Shown here: piece after piece, positions 41,843 through 49,486 of the stretch
Layout: each line of letters begins with the position of its first letter
Numbering within the stretch: the stretch's first letter is position 1
NCBI GenBank assembly: GCA_036489025.1
Contig: DASXGN010000036.1
Coordinates: 1-64,000, forward strand
Source: Dryocola sp036489025
GTDB lineage: Bacteria > Pseudomonadota > Gammaproteobacteria > Enterobacterales > Enterobacteriaceae
Length of the DNA stretch: 64,000 nucleotides
Direction of reading: 5' to 3'
Program-made: the position numbers and the translations under genes
Notes under the pieces: model-generated
Told to the model about the DNA's origin: nothing
Database searches by the model: none
What the model saw: only the letters and a program-made list of their open reading frames with translations

Positions 41843-43175
41843 GGGTCACTCCCGGGTGATATTCCTTGTTACCGGAGGCCGCCACCAGGCTGAGATTGCG
41901 GGTTTCCGGCGCCCAGAAGACGGAAACCAGTAGCCCGAGCAGCAGGACGCCGCTGAGCATCAGCATGGTGCTCTGCACGCCGCAGGACACCAGCGCGACC
42001 GGCAGCAGCCCGGTACCGATCGCCGATCCCAGGCGGCTCATCGAAGTCGCGAACCCTACGCCGAGGGAGCGAATATCCGTCGGGAAGCTTTCGGCAGGCA
42101 GGACGCCCACCAGGTTGCTCACCGCCGAAATGGTCAGGGTGAAGATAAAGAACAGCAGCGCAATCGCGGTGCCGAAGTGGGCCGGAAGCAGGGCCAGCGT
42201 GGTCAGGCTAATCAGCAGTACCAGGAAACCGCCAATCAGAAATCCTCGCCGGGAGCAGTGCTGCGTCAGCACCAGCCCAAGCAGCGCGCCGGCAATCAGC
42301 ACCAGATTCAGAAACAGCGTGGCGTTCAGACCCTGTCCAATCCCCAGCAGGCCGCTAATCGACGGCAGCCAGGTATAAATGGCGAAATAAGGGATCACCA
42401 GGCAGACGAAAAAGAGGCTGTTAAAAGCGGTGCGCCGCCAGTAGCCGGCGGAAAACAGGGTGCGCAGATGGCGCGTGGTGGGCACGGCAATCTCATCGCC
42501 GAGTAAAACATGCTCCCCCAGGTATTTGCGCACAATCTGGTGAGCCTCTTTAACCCGCCCCTGCCGCAGCAGCCAGCGGGGAGATTCCGGGGTGCCCCAG
42601 CGCAGGATGGTTATCACCAGCGCGGGCACCGAGGCGGAGGCCAGCAGCCAGCGCCAGGCGTCCGGCCCGGCATCCACCAGCTGGTGGCCGATCAGGCTGG
42701 CCGCAACGTAGCCTAAAGTCCAGACCACGCTGAACGAACCGAGCAGCACGCCCCGGTATTTACGCGGCGAAAACTCTGCCAGCATAGTGTGCCCCACGGA
42801 ATAATCGCCGCCGAGGCCAATGCCGACCAGCACCCGCAGCCAGAATAGCTGCTCCGGCGTTTGGGCAAAAAATTGCAGGAAGGAGGCCAGCGTGATGAGC
42901 ACGAAGCTGAAGGTAAAAATCTTCTGACGGCCAATATGGTCGGAAACCCAGCCGAGCACCAGGCTGCCTAAAAACAGGCCCAGCAGAGCGGAGCCGCCGA
43001 TCAGGCCTTCCTGAAACGGGGTCAGCGACATTTGCGGCGTAAGCTGCACCAGCGCGAAGCCAATCACGCCGAGCACGTAGCCATCGGTGAGATGCGCGCC
43101 AAAGGTCAGCCCCGCAATGCGGAGATGAAAACGGTTTAGGGGCAGGTCGTCCATGCGAACCGGTTCGGCATACAT
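41820..43175 (-). CDS. ygcS: MFS transporter YgcS
   Basis: A 451-residue 12-helix major facilitator protein of the sugar/metabolite:H+ type. The segment 2-3 loop motif is GWVSDHIGRQKIF, the GRxG-like variant, and the LVGVLPAESFPTDIRSLGVGF block matches the aromatic/organic acid subgroup. The start MYAEPVRMDDLPLNRFHLRI follows the E. coli protein (445 residues). The substrate is unknown; the neighbours suggest an organic acid or sugar acid oxidised by YgcU. Confidence 0.92.
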   Translation of the reverse strand: MYAEPVRMDDLPLNRFHLRIAGLTFGAHLTDGYVLGVIGFALVQLTPQMSLTPFQEGLIGGSALLGLFLGSLVLGWVSDHIGRQKIFTFSFVLITLASFLQFFAQTPEQLFWLRVLVGIGLGGDYSVGHTMLAEFSPRKYRGVLLGSFSVVWTLGYVAASLIGHQLVDAGPDAWRWLLASASVPALVITILRWGTPESPRWLLRQGRVKEAHQIVRKYLGEHVLLGDEIAVPTTRHLRTLFSAGYWRRTAFNSLFFVCLVIPYFAIYTWLPSISGLLGIGQGLNATLFLNLVLIAGALLGLVLTQHCSRRGFLIGGFLVLLISLTTLALLPAHFGTAIALLFFIFTLTISAVSNLVGVLPAESFPTDIRSLGVGFATSMSRLGSAIGTGLLPVALVSCGVQSTMLMLSGVLLLGLLVSVFWAPETRNLSLVAASGNKEYHPGVTHEHSVSL

Positions 43176-43209
43176 AGGTAGGTTCCTTCGTCGACCGAAT
43201 CAAATGCTG

Positions 43210-43230
43210 CTGGCCCTCGGCGAGGGCCAG
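43210..43230. repeat. Perfect palindrome between ygcU and ygcS
   Basis: CTGGCCCTCG and CGAGGGCCAG are separated by one base, giving a strong hairpin in the 64-bp gap. It lacks a U-tract; it may be a processing or partial termination point between the two cistrons. Confidence 0.45.
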
Positions 43231-43239
43231 CTTCCGGAG

Positions 43240-44694
43240 TTACTTTTCAATCGGCCAGATGGTGCCGGTATTCATTATGCCCTGCGGATCGTACCGATCT
43301 TTCAATCCCTGCATGATGCTCCAGGCGCTGCCGTGCTCCAGCTTCGACCAGTGCACGCGGTGCTTGCCGATGCCGTGGTGGTGCACCATTGAGCCACCGA
43401 GGCGAATCGTCTCTTCGACGATGATTTTGTTCAGCGGATTGTGGTATTTGTCGATCTCTTCTTCCGGCTTGCAGTCCACCACGTTGTAATCGTAAACGAA
43501 GTACATATTGGTGCCGTTGATGTAGCTGTGGGAAGAGTGGCCGCCCAGCATAGTGATGTCGTCCGCATGAGGGAACTCATTGCGGATGCGCTCGATCACA
43601 CGGTGGTAAATTTCATTGATGCAGCTCCAGCTGCCGGAGACCTCGGTGGTGAATCCCATATTGCCGGTTTTGAGGATTTGTACGCGCTCCGCGGCCACTT
43701 TGTCCGGCCCCCAGTTGAGGTTGTTGAACCAGGTTTCAATCAGGCGGCTGTCCACTTTTTTGCATTCCGGATGGCGGGCAACAATCTCTTCTATCCCCGC
43801 TCCGGTTGCCTCAGCGAGACGTTTTGAACCTTCGGCCATGAAGATAAGCACGCACCTGCCTTCGGCAAAGTGGGTGAAGTGCTGGGTGCCGTCCTCGGCG
43901 TCGTACAGGCGAGCGATAGACGGGCGATAGCCTTCCACCATCACTTCACGCAGGATGGCGAAGCCGGTTTTCATGCTGTCGAGGATGTAGCCGTAGAACA
44001 GGTTGTTTTCAGGCGTGTACTTGAAGATCTTCACCGTCACTTCGGTGATGTAGCACAGCGCCCCTTCGTTGCCGATGATCACGTGGCGAATATCCGGCCC
44101 TGCGGCGCGGCGCGGCACATTTTTAATACGCGTGATGCTGCCGTCCGGGAAGACCGCTTCGAGGCCCACGACCATATCTTCAATGGCGCCATAAAGGGTC
44201 GAGAACTGGCCGATGCTGCGGGTTGCCACCAGGCCGCCCATTTGCGCCAGCGGCTTTGACTGCGGCGAATGCCCGGTGGTGTAACCCTTTTCGCGCAGGG
44301 CGTTTTCGAGGATTTCCAGCGGAACGCCGCACTGCGCGGTGGCCTGCATGTTTTCGATATCAATATCGATGATTTTGTTCAGCCCGGAGCCGTCCAGCAC
44401 CACCGAGTTTTTCACCACGGTTTCCAGCCCGCCTTCGGTTGCCGAAGCGCCCGTGCGCGGCACGCAGTTGATGCGATTTTTATTCAGGAAGGCCAGCACG
44501 CTGGAAACCTGCTCGGTATTTTGCAGTTTCACCACTGCGGCGGGCAGCGGCAGCGTGTAGACGCCGTGAATATCCGCATATTTTCTGAACCGGTCGATGC
44601 TATTCTTCTGCAATACTTTTTCATCGGTGATGACCTGCTGCGGACCCACAATTTCTTTTAATTGATCCACGATCGCTTCGCGAGATAAAGACAT
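43240..44694 (-). CDS. ygcU: FAD-linked oxidase YgcU
   Basis: I start at MSLSREAIVDQLKEIVGPQQV, giving 484 residues, the E. coli length; the 13 upstream codons are leader. It belongs to the vanillyl-alcohol oxidase/GlcD-type flavoproteins: PCMH FAD-binding domain (VPRTGASATEGGLETVVKNSVVLDGSG, GHSPQSKPLAQMGGLVATRS) and a C-terminal cap domain ending near GGSMVHHHGIGKHRVHW, which carries catalytic histidines in the alkylglycerone-phosphate synthase/D-2-hydroxyacid dehydrogenase group. It probably oxidises a hydroxyacid or phosphorylated polyol and passes electrons to YgcQR. The substrate is not known. Confidence 0.92.
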   Translation of the reverse strand: MSLSREAIVDQLKEIVGPQQVITDEKVLQKNSIDRFRKYADIHGVYTLPLPAAVVKLQNTEQVSSVLAFLNKNRINCVPRTGASATEGGLETVVKNSVVLDGSGLNKIIDIDIENMQATAQCGVPLEILENALREKGYTTGHSPQSKPLAQMGGLVATRSIGQFSTLYGAIEDMVVGLEAVFPDGSITRIKNVPRRAAGPDIRHVIIGNEGALCYITEVTVKIFKYTPENNLFYGYILDSMKTGFAILREVMVEGYRPSIARLYDAEDGTQHFTHFAEGRCVLIFMAEGSKRLAEATGAGIEEIVARHPECKKVDSRLIETWFNNLNWGPDKVAAERVQILKTGNMGFTTEVSGSWSCINEIYHRVIERIRNEFPHADDITMLGGHSSHSYINGTNMYFVYDYNVVDCKPEEEIDKYHNPLNKIIVEETIRLGGSMVHHHGIGKHRVHWSKLEHGSAWSIMQGLKDRYDPQGIMNTGTIWPIEK

Positions 44695-44782
44695 GACAAC
44701 TCCTTCCTGACAAATAAAATGGAATATAAGCAATATGAAAATAAGCAGGCGTTATTTTAAATAATAACAACCCTACGAAGAA

Positions 44783-45568
44783 TTACCTGACCAGATAACC
44801 ACCATCAACAACTAATAAATGACCATTCACATAGTCAGATGCCCGGCTGGATAAATAAACCATCGCCCCCATCAGATCCTGAGTCTCCCCCCAACGATTG
44901 GCTGGAATATGATCGAGAACCCGCTGGTTGGTTTGCGGATTTTTGCGAGTTTCTACCGTAATATCGGTTGCATAATAACCAGGCGCGATACCGTTAACCT
45001 GAATATTATATTGTGCCAGCTCGTCACAATAGGCTTTGGTTAAACCGGCAAGAGCGTGTTTGGTGGCGGAATAAGCCGGGGACCACTGCCCACCGAGATA
45101 AGAGAACAGCGAGCAAATATTGATAATCTTGCCGTGCTTTTGCGGAATCATAACTTTGGCGGCCTCGTGGCTTAATTCGAAGGCGGCAGTGAGGTTAATA
45201 TTGATCATCGGATCCCAGTCTTCGCGGCCGAAATCCAGCACCTTGTTGAGCTTACAAATCCCCGCATTGTTGACCAGAATATCTACCGAACCAAAGGTTT
45301 CCAGGCACCGGGCAATCACCTTCGCCGGCGCCCCCTTTTCGGTGATATCCACGGTCATGAAAGCCACCTTAACGCCTTGTTGTTCAATTAATTCTTTCGT
45401 CTCACCCCGATCGGCGACAACGGTTGGGATAAACAGATTCGCCCCCGCCTTCGCCAGCGCCATGGCAAACGCCTGACCCAGCCCGCTGTTGCCGCCGGTG
45501 ACGATGGCCGTTTTCCCTTTCAGGGAGAAGAAATCCAGTGAGAATTCATTGAGCGCGCTAAGTGACAT
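44783..45568 (-). CDS. ygcW: SDR-family oxidoreductase YgcW
   Basis: A short-chain dehydrogenase of 261 residues, starting MSLSALNEFSLDFFSLKGKTA behind AAGGGGTTCACC. The cofactor motif is TGGNSGLGQAFA, followed by NNAGICKLNKV, and the catalytic set is Ser (ICSLFSYLG), Tyr and Lys (YSATKHALAGL). Related enzymes oxidise deoxygluconate or similar sugar acids. It is the first gene of the predicted ygcW-ygcU-ygcS-ygcR-ygcQ operon; its leader contains the antiterminator-like element and terminator annotated separately. Confidence 0.93.
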   Translation of the reverse strand: MSLSALNEFSLDFFSLKGKTAIVTGGNSGLGQAFAMALAKAGANLFIPTVVADRGETKELIEQQGVKVAFMTVDITEKGAPAKVIARCLETFGSVDILVNNAGICKLNKVLDFGREDWDPMININLTAAFELSHEAAKVMIPQKHGKIINICSLFSYLGGQWSPAYSATKHALAGLTKAYCDELAQYNIQVNGIAPGYYATDITVETRKNPQTNQRVLDHIPANRWGETQDLMGAMVYLSSRASDYVNGHLLVVDGGYLVR

Positions 45569-45593
45569 GGTGAACCCCTTAAATTTTGAACGC

Positions 45594-45645
45594 AAAAAAA
45601 ATGAGAAAAGCAAGCTCCCCCCGAAAGGGAAGTTACTTTTCTCAT
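45594..45645 (-). terminator. Leader terminator (attenuator) of ygcW
   Basis: On the minus strand ATGAGAAAAGTAACTTCCC pairs with GGGAGCTTGCTTTTCTCAT with one mismatch and two G-U pairs, followed directly by eight T residues (45594-45601). It ends 25 bp before the ygcW start codon, so it lies in the leader and not after a gene. Its 5' arm overlaps the preceding inverted-repeat element, so the two structures exclude each other. Confidence 0.85.
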
Positions 45646-45658
45646 CGTCTCTAGTAAC
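45632..45658 (-). promoter_or_regulatory. Putative RNA antiterminator element, ygcW leader
   Basis: Arms GTTACT and AGTAAC (minus strand) enclose the 15-nt loop AGAGACGATGAGAAA. The 3' part GAGAAAAGTAA is also the 5' arm of the following terminator. A copy with the arms ATTACT and AGTAAT and 12 of 15 loop bases identical stands in the yqcE leader. The compensatory change G-C to A-T in the terminal pair supports RNA structure. Confidence 0.75.
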
Positions 45659-45694
45659 TGGCTAAAAGAAATAGCATAGCCACGCGGGAGGTTT

Positions 45695-45710
45695 TGTGAC
45701 GTATTTCACA
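45695..45710. promoter_or_regulatory. CRP box, ygcW-proximal
   Basis: TGTGA-CGTATT-TCACA is a perfect match to both half-sites of the CRP consensus with the right 6-bp spacing. It lies about 36-42 bp upstream of the expected ygcW transcription start, consistent with class II activation; a possible -10 TATGCT is at 45673-45678. Confidence 0.85.
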
Positions 45711-45763
45711 ACTTGGTTTTTGTGGCGGATTAGCCGGTATAAAAATGAGATCGAAAGCATATT

Positions 45764-45779
45764 CGTGATATTTCTCACA
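45764..45779. promoter_or_regulatory. CRP box, yqcE-proximal
   Basis: CGTGA-TATTTC-TCACA has nine of ten consensus half-site bases. If class II, transcription would start near 45813, just before the inverted-repeat element of the yqcE leader. Confidence 0.75.
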
Positions 45780-45814
45780 CATCTTAATTGATCGGTATGT
45801 TACTAATTCTGGCC

Positions 45815-45841
45815 ATTACTAGAGACCCCGAGAAAAGTAAT
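45815..45841 (+). promoter_or_regulatory. Putative RNA antiterminator element, yqcE leader
   Basis: Arms ATTACT and AGTAAT enclose the 15-nt loop AGAGACCCCGAGAAA. It is the sister of the ygcW element on the other strand, has the same 27-nt length, and overlaps the 5' arm of the following terminator in the same way. Confidence 0.75.
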
Positions 45842-45877
45842 CATCCTGCAAAGGATTGGTTGCTTTTCTTTTTTTTT
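45830..45877 (+). terminator. Leader terminator (attenuator) of yqcE
   Basis: AGAAAAGTAATCATCCT pairs with AGGATTGGTTGCTTTTCT (G-U pairs and one bulge) and is followed by nine T residues (45869-45877). It lies 33 bp before the yqcE start codon and some 260 bp from the end of any gene, so it is a leader attenuator. Confidence 0.85.
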
Positions 45878-45910
45878 GCCCTTATCAACCTGACCGACGA
45901 GAAAGATACC

Positions 45911-47200
45911 ATGCGTGATTCAAATATTCGCCGCTGGCTAACCCTGGCAATAATAAGTATCAGCGGTGGGGTAAGTTTCGATCTGGCCTATTTAAGGTAT
46001 ATCTATCAAATTCCCATGGCAAAGTTTATGGGATTTTCCAATACCGAAATAGGGTTAATAATGAGTACTTTCGGAATTACCGCAATTATTCTCTACGCGC
46101 CCAGCGGAATCATTGCCGATAAGTTCTCGCATCGTTTAATGATGACCCTGGCAATGGTGGCCACCGGGCTGCTGGGCGTGGTGATGGCGTTTTATCCGCC
46201 GCTGTGGGTGATGATTATGATTCAGGTCGCCTTCGCCATCACCACCATCCTGATGCTTTGGTCCGTTTCCATTAAGGCCGCCTCGCTGCTCGGCGACCAC
46301 AGTGAACAGGGCAAAATCATGGGCTGGATGGAGGGGCTGCGCGGCGTGGGCGTCATGGCGCTGGCGGTATTTACCATGTGGATCTTCTCGCGTTTCGCCC
46401 CGGAAGATGCCAACAGCCTGAAGACGGTGATCCTGATTTACAGCGGCGTTTATATCGCGCTTGGCGTGCTGTGCTGGTTCTTCGTCAGCGACGGTTTTAC
46501 CGCCCGCAGCGTCGACAGCGAAGAGGCGGCCAAACCCGCTTTTCAGCTCAGGGATATTCTCGCCGTGCTGCGCATCAGCACCACCTGGTATTGCAGCCTG
46601 ATTATCTTTGGCGTTTACACTATCTACGCCATTCTGAGCTATTCCACCAACTACCTGACCGAAATGTACGGCATGTCGCTGGTGGCAGCGAGCTACATGG
46701 GGATCGTTATCAATAAAATCTTCCGCGCCATCTGCGGCCCGCTCGGCGGCCTGATAACCACCTACAGCCGGGTTAAGTCGCCAACGCGCGTGATTCAAAT
46801 TCTTGCCGTAGTAAGCGCCTGCGCGCTGGTTGCGCTGCTGCTCACCACCCGCCAGCCGCAGTCGGTGGCCGTCGGTATCGGCCTGATTTTGCTGCTCGCT
46901 TTTACCTGCTACGCCTCTCGCGGGCTGTATTTTGCCTGCCCCGGCGAGGCGCGCACGCCGACCTTTATTATGGGCACGACGGTTGGGATCTGCTCGGTGA
47001 TTGGCTTCCTGCCCGACGTCTTTGTCTACCCGCTGGTCGGCCACTGGCAGGATACGCTGCCCGCGGCAGAGGCCTACCGCAATATGTGGATTATGGGTCT
47101 CTGCGCCATGGGTCTGGTGCTGGTGTTTACTTTCCTGCTGTTCAAAAAGATCCAAAGCTCGCCGCTGACGGGATCTGAACCGCAGGCGATAGCTGAATAA
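45911..47200 (+). CDS. yqcE: MFS transporter YqcE
   Basis: A 429-residue 12-helix MFS protein (425 in E. coli). I start at MRDSNIRRWLTLAIISIS; an open frame running 41 codons upstream crosses the leader terminator and is not conserved. The segment FGFSNTEIGLIMSTFGITAIILYAPSGIIADKFSHR and the GWMEGLRGVGVMAL block match YqcE. It probably imports the substrate of the ygcE kinase, encoded 23 bp downstream. Substrate unknown. Confidence 0.93.
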   Translation: MRDSNIRRWLTLAIISISGGVSFDLAYLRYIYQIPMAKFMGFSNTEIGLIMSTFGITAIILYAPSGIIADKFSHRLMMTLAMVATGLLGVVMAFYPPLWVMIMIQVAFAITTILMLWSVSIKAASLLGDHSEQGKIMGWMEGLRGVGVMALAVFTMWIFSRFAPEDANSLKTVILIYSGVYIALGVLCWFFVSDGFTARSVDSEEAAKPAFQLRDILAVLRISTTWYCSLIIFGVYTIYAILSYSTNYLTEMYGMSLVAASYMGIVINKIFRAICGPLGGLITTYSRVKSPTRVIQILAVVSACALVALLLTTRQPQSVAVGIGLILLLAFTCYASRGLYFACPGEARTPTFIMGTTVGICSVIGFLPDVFVYPLVGHWQDTLPAAEAYRNMWIMGLCAMGLVLVFTFLLFKKIQSSPLTGSEPQAIAE

Positions 47201-47223
47201 TTATCGAGAATGGAGAGCTGGAA

Positions 47224-48672
47224 ATGACAACGAACTATTTGATGGGTGTGGACGTCGGCACGCAGAGCGCCAAAGTGGTGATTTTTGATACGCAGGGTAA
47301 CGTCGTCAGCGAAGGCAAGCAGGCGCTGCGCAACCTGGATATTCCCGCCCCGCTGCTGGCGGAGCATCCCGATGACGATCTGTGGGATTCCCTCCAGGTC
47401 GCCTTCCGCGAGGCGGTGGCGAACTTTACCCGTCAGGGGCGCGATACCAGCCGCATTCAGGCGATGGGCATTTGTATCGTGCGCTGCTGCCGCGTGCTGC
47501 TGAAAGCCAACGGCGAGCTGGCCTACCCGGTTATCAACTGGATGGATAAGCGTCTGAACAAGCCTTATGAATATATCGATGCATATCAGGGCGTACGCTA
47601 CGTCACCACCACTTCCGGCTATATCACCCATCGCCTGACCGGCGAATTTAAGGATACCTGTGCCAACTACATTGGCTGGTGGCCGATGGACAACGATACG
47701 CTCGACTGGAGCACCGACCCGCAGGCCTGGAAGAGCTGCAATCTGGAGCGTTCGCAGGTTCTGGACGTGGTAAAACCGGGGGAAGTGCTCGGCAAGCTGA
47801 CGGAAAAAGCCGCGCGGGCAATTGGCCTGCCGGCAGGCATTCCCGTAGTGGCAACCGCGCATGATAAAGCCGTAGAGGCGTTGGGTGCAGGCACGCTGGA
47901 GAAAGGCGTCGCGCTTATTTCACTGGGCACCTACATCGGCGCGATGGTTCACGGCGACGAGAACGTGAAGGATGCGCAAAACTTCTGGCCGTTCCAGGCC
48001 TCGATTCCCCACCGCTATCTGTATGAATGCATGGGCGTCAGGCGTGGAATGTGGACCATCAGCTGGTTCAGGGATCAGTTTGGCGCGGCGGCGCTGGCGG
48101 ATGCGAAGAATCTCGATTTAACCATCGAGGAGCTGCTTAACGCCGAGGCGACAAAAGTGCCCGCGGGCTGCGAGGGGCTGATTACCGTTCACGACTGGGC
48201 CCCGCCGTCAGAGGCCGAGTTCCGCAAAGGCGCGATGATAGGTTTTGATGGCCGCCATACGCGGGCGCATATGTACCGTTCGGTGCTGGAAGGCATCGCC
48301 TTCACCATGAAAAATCACATGGACAGGATGGCGCTGGAGCTGAAAACGCCGTTTAAACAGCTGATTATTTCCGGCGGCGGTGCAAACAGCGATCTGTTCA
48401 TGCAGATTTTTGCCGACGTGTTCGGCGTGCCGACCTGCCGCAATCTGCTTAAAGGCTCGGCTGCCGTGGGCTGCGCGATTAACGCCGGGATGGCGGTGGG
48501 AACGTTCGCAAGCTACGAGGAAGCGAGCGAGAAGATGATCCGCATGGGCGATAACTTCCAGCCCAATATGAGCCATCACGCGTTCTATACGCAGCTTAAC
48601 GAAGGGGTTTACCGACAGGTAAATCAGTATCTGGATCCGCTGCTGCAAAAGCTCAGCCCGCTGGTCGACTGA
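47224..48672 (+). CDS. ygcE: FGGY-family carbohydrate kinase YgcE
   Basis: A 482-residue FGGY kinase (about 492 in E. coli). The N-terminal phosphate loop is GVDVGTQSAKVVIFD, the second domain has TAHDKAVEALGAGTLEKGVALISLGTY, and the C-terminal adenosine motif is LIISGGGANSDLFMQIFADVFG. It phosphorylates a sugar, sugar acid or polyol of unknown identity, presumably that imported by YqcE. A GGAG site precedes the ATG. Confidence 0.93.
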   Translation: MTTNYLMGVDVGTQSAKVVIFDTQGNVVSEGKQALRNLDIPAPLLAEHPDDDLWDSLQVAFREAVANFTRQGRDTSRIQAMGICIVRCCRVLLKANGELAYPVINWMDKRLNKPYEYIDAYQGVRYVTTTSGYITHRLTGEFKDTCANYIGWWPMDNDTLDWSTDPQAWKSCNLERSQVLDVVKPGEVLGKLTEKAARAIGLPAGIPVVATAHDKAVEALGAGTLEKGVALISLGTYIGAMVHGDENVKDAQNFWPFQASIPHRYLYECMGVRRGMWTISWFRDQFGAAALADAKNLDLTIEELLNAEATKVPAGCEGLITVHDWAPPSEAEFRKGAMIGFDGRHTRAHMYRSVLEGIAFTMKNHMDRMALELKTPFKQLIISGGGANSDLFMQIFADVFGVPTCRNLLKGSAAVGCAINAGMAVGTFASYEEASEKMIRMGDNFQPNMSHHAFYTQLNEGVYRQVNQYLDPLLQKLSPLVD

Positions 48673-48673
48673 C

Positions 48674-48699
48674 AAAAGGCACCGCAAGGTGCCTTTTTT
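48674..48699. terminator. Bidirectional intrinsic terminator between ygcE and queE
   Basis: AAAAGGCACC and GGTGCCTTTT with a GCAA tetraloop, followed by TT on the plus strand and flanked by AAAA on the left. It ends ygcE and, on the other strand, queE. Confidence 0.9.
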
Positions 48700-48701
48700 A
48701 C

Positions 48702-49373
48702 TTACGCGATATTCAGATATTTATGCGTCTGCATGGACAGCCGCCAGTTGCGGGCGATGCAGGTTTCGATGCACAGGCGGGTGGCGTCTTCTTTCTGGCT
48801 GATCGGCTGGAGGGCGATAATACGGTTTTTATCGTCGGTGAGCGTAGCCAGCAGCTCGTCGAGCGCTTCGATATCACGCAGGCGTCCAACCGGATGTTTA
48901 ATTTCATCCGCACGTTCCAGCGCCTGCGAGAGCACGTCGTAGCCGCCGCGCATGTTCACCTTCGGAGAAACCGTCACCCAGGTATCAGGCGTGCAGCGCA
49001 CTTCATGGGTGCCGCTGGTTTCTATCTGGCAGCTGTAGCCGTGGTGCTCAAAGAGCGCCGTCAGCGGCTGTAAATCGTGGATGCAGGGTTCGCCGCCGGT
49101 GATCACAATATGGCGAGCGGTGTAGCCCTGGCGCTGCATCACGGCGAGCAAATCTTCCGGGCTTGCCGCGCCCCATTTATCGCTCTCTTTGGTTTTGGCG
49201 AGAATGCTGAACAGAGACACTTCACGATCCGCGAGTTTATCCCAGGTGTGTTTGGTATCGCACCACGCGCAGCCCACCGGGCAACCTTGCAGGCGAATGA
49301 AAATGGCGGGCACACCAGTAAAATAGCCCTCCCCTTGCAGGGTCTGGAACATCTCGTTAATCGGGTACTGCAT
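48702..49373 (-). CDS. queE: 7-carboxy-7-deazaguanine synthase QueE
   Basis: A radical-SAM enzyme that converts 6-carboxytetrahydropterin, the QueD product, to 7-carboxy-7-deazaguanine in queuosine synthesis. I start at MQYPINEMFQTLQGEGYFTG, giving 223 residues as in E. coli. The cluster-binding cysteines are in GCPVGCAWCDTKHTW and the SAM segment is VITGGEPCIHDL. It is transcribed toward ygcE. Confidence 0.97.
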   Translation of the reverse strand: MQYPINEMFQTLQGEGYFTGVPAIFIRLQGCPVGCAWCDTKHTWDKLADREVSLFSILAKTKESDKWGAASPEDLLAVMQRQGYTARHIVITGGEPCIHDLQPLTALFEHHGYSCQIETSGTHEVRCTPDTWVTVSPKVNMRGGYDVLSQALERADEIKHPVGRLRDIEALDELLATLTDDKNRIIALQPISQKEDATRLCIETCIARNWRLSMQTHKYLNIA

Positions 49374-49442
49374 AGTCATCTCAGAAATTGTCGTAAAGAG
49401 TAATTATCGCAGAACTAACGCATGAGATCATGCTTAAAGGGT

Positions 49443-49478
49443 GTGAGCGGCACAATCGGGGGGCGACTGGCCGCTCAC
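49443..49478 (-). terminator. Hairpin after nanE
   Basis: GTGAGCGGC and GCCGCTCAC form a 9-bp perfect stem around an 18-nt loop, 9 bp beyond the nanE stop. The minus strand continues ACCCTTTAA, a weak U-tract. Confidence 0.45.
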
Positions 49479-49486
49479 GGCTACGG

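Noticed and set aside
45788..45910. 41-codon N-terminal extension of yqcE or a leader peptide
   Set aside because: It runs through the leader terminator and poly-T, gives a Phe-rich peptide without a ribosome site, and the E. coli protein starts at the later ATG.
46136..47155. 339-codon minus-strand frame opposite yqcE
   Set aside because: Very rich in His, Gln and Arg, typical of the antisense of a membrane-protein gene.
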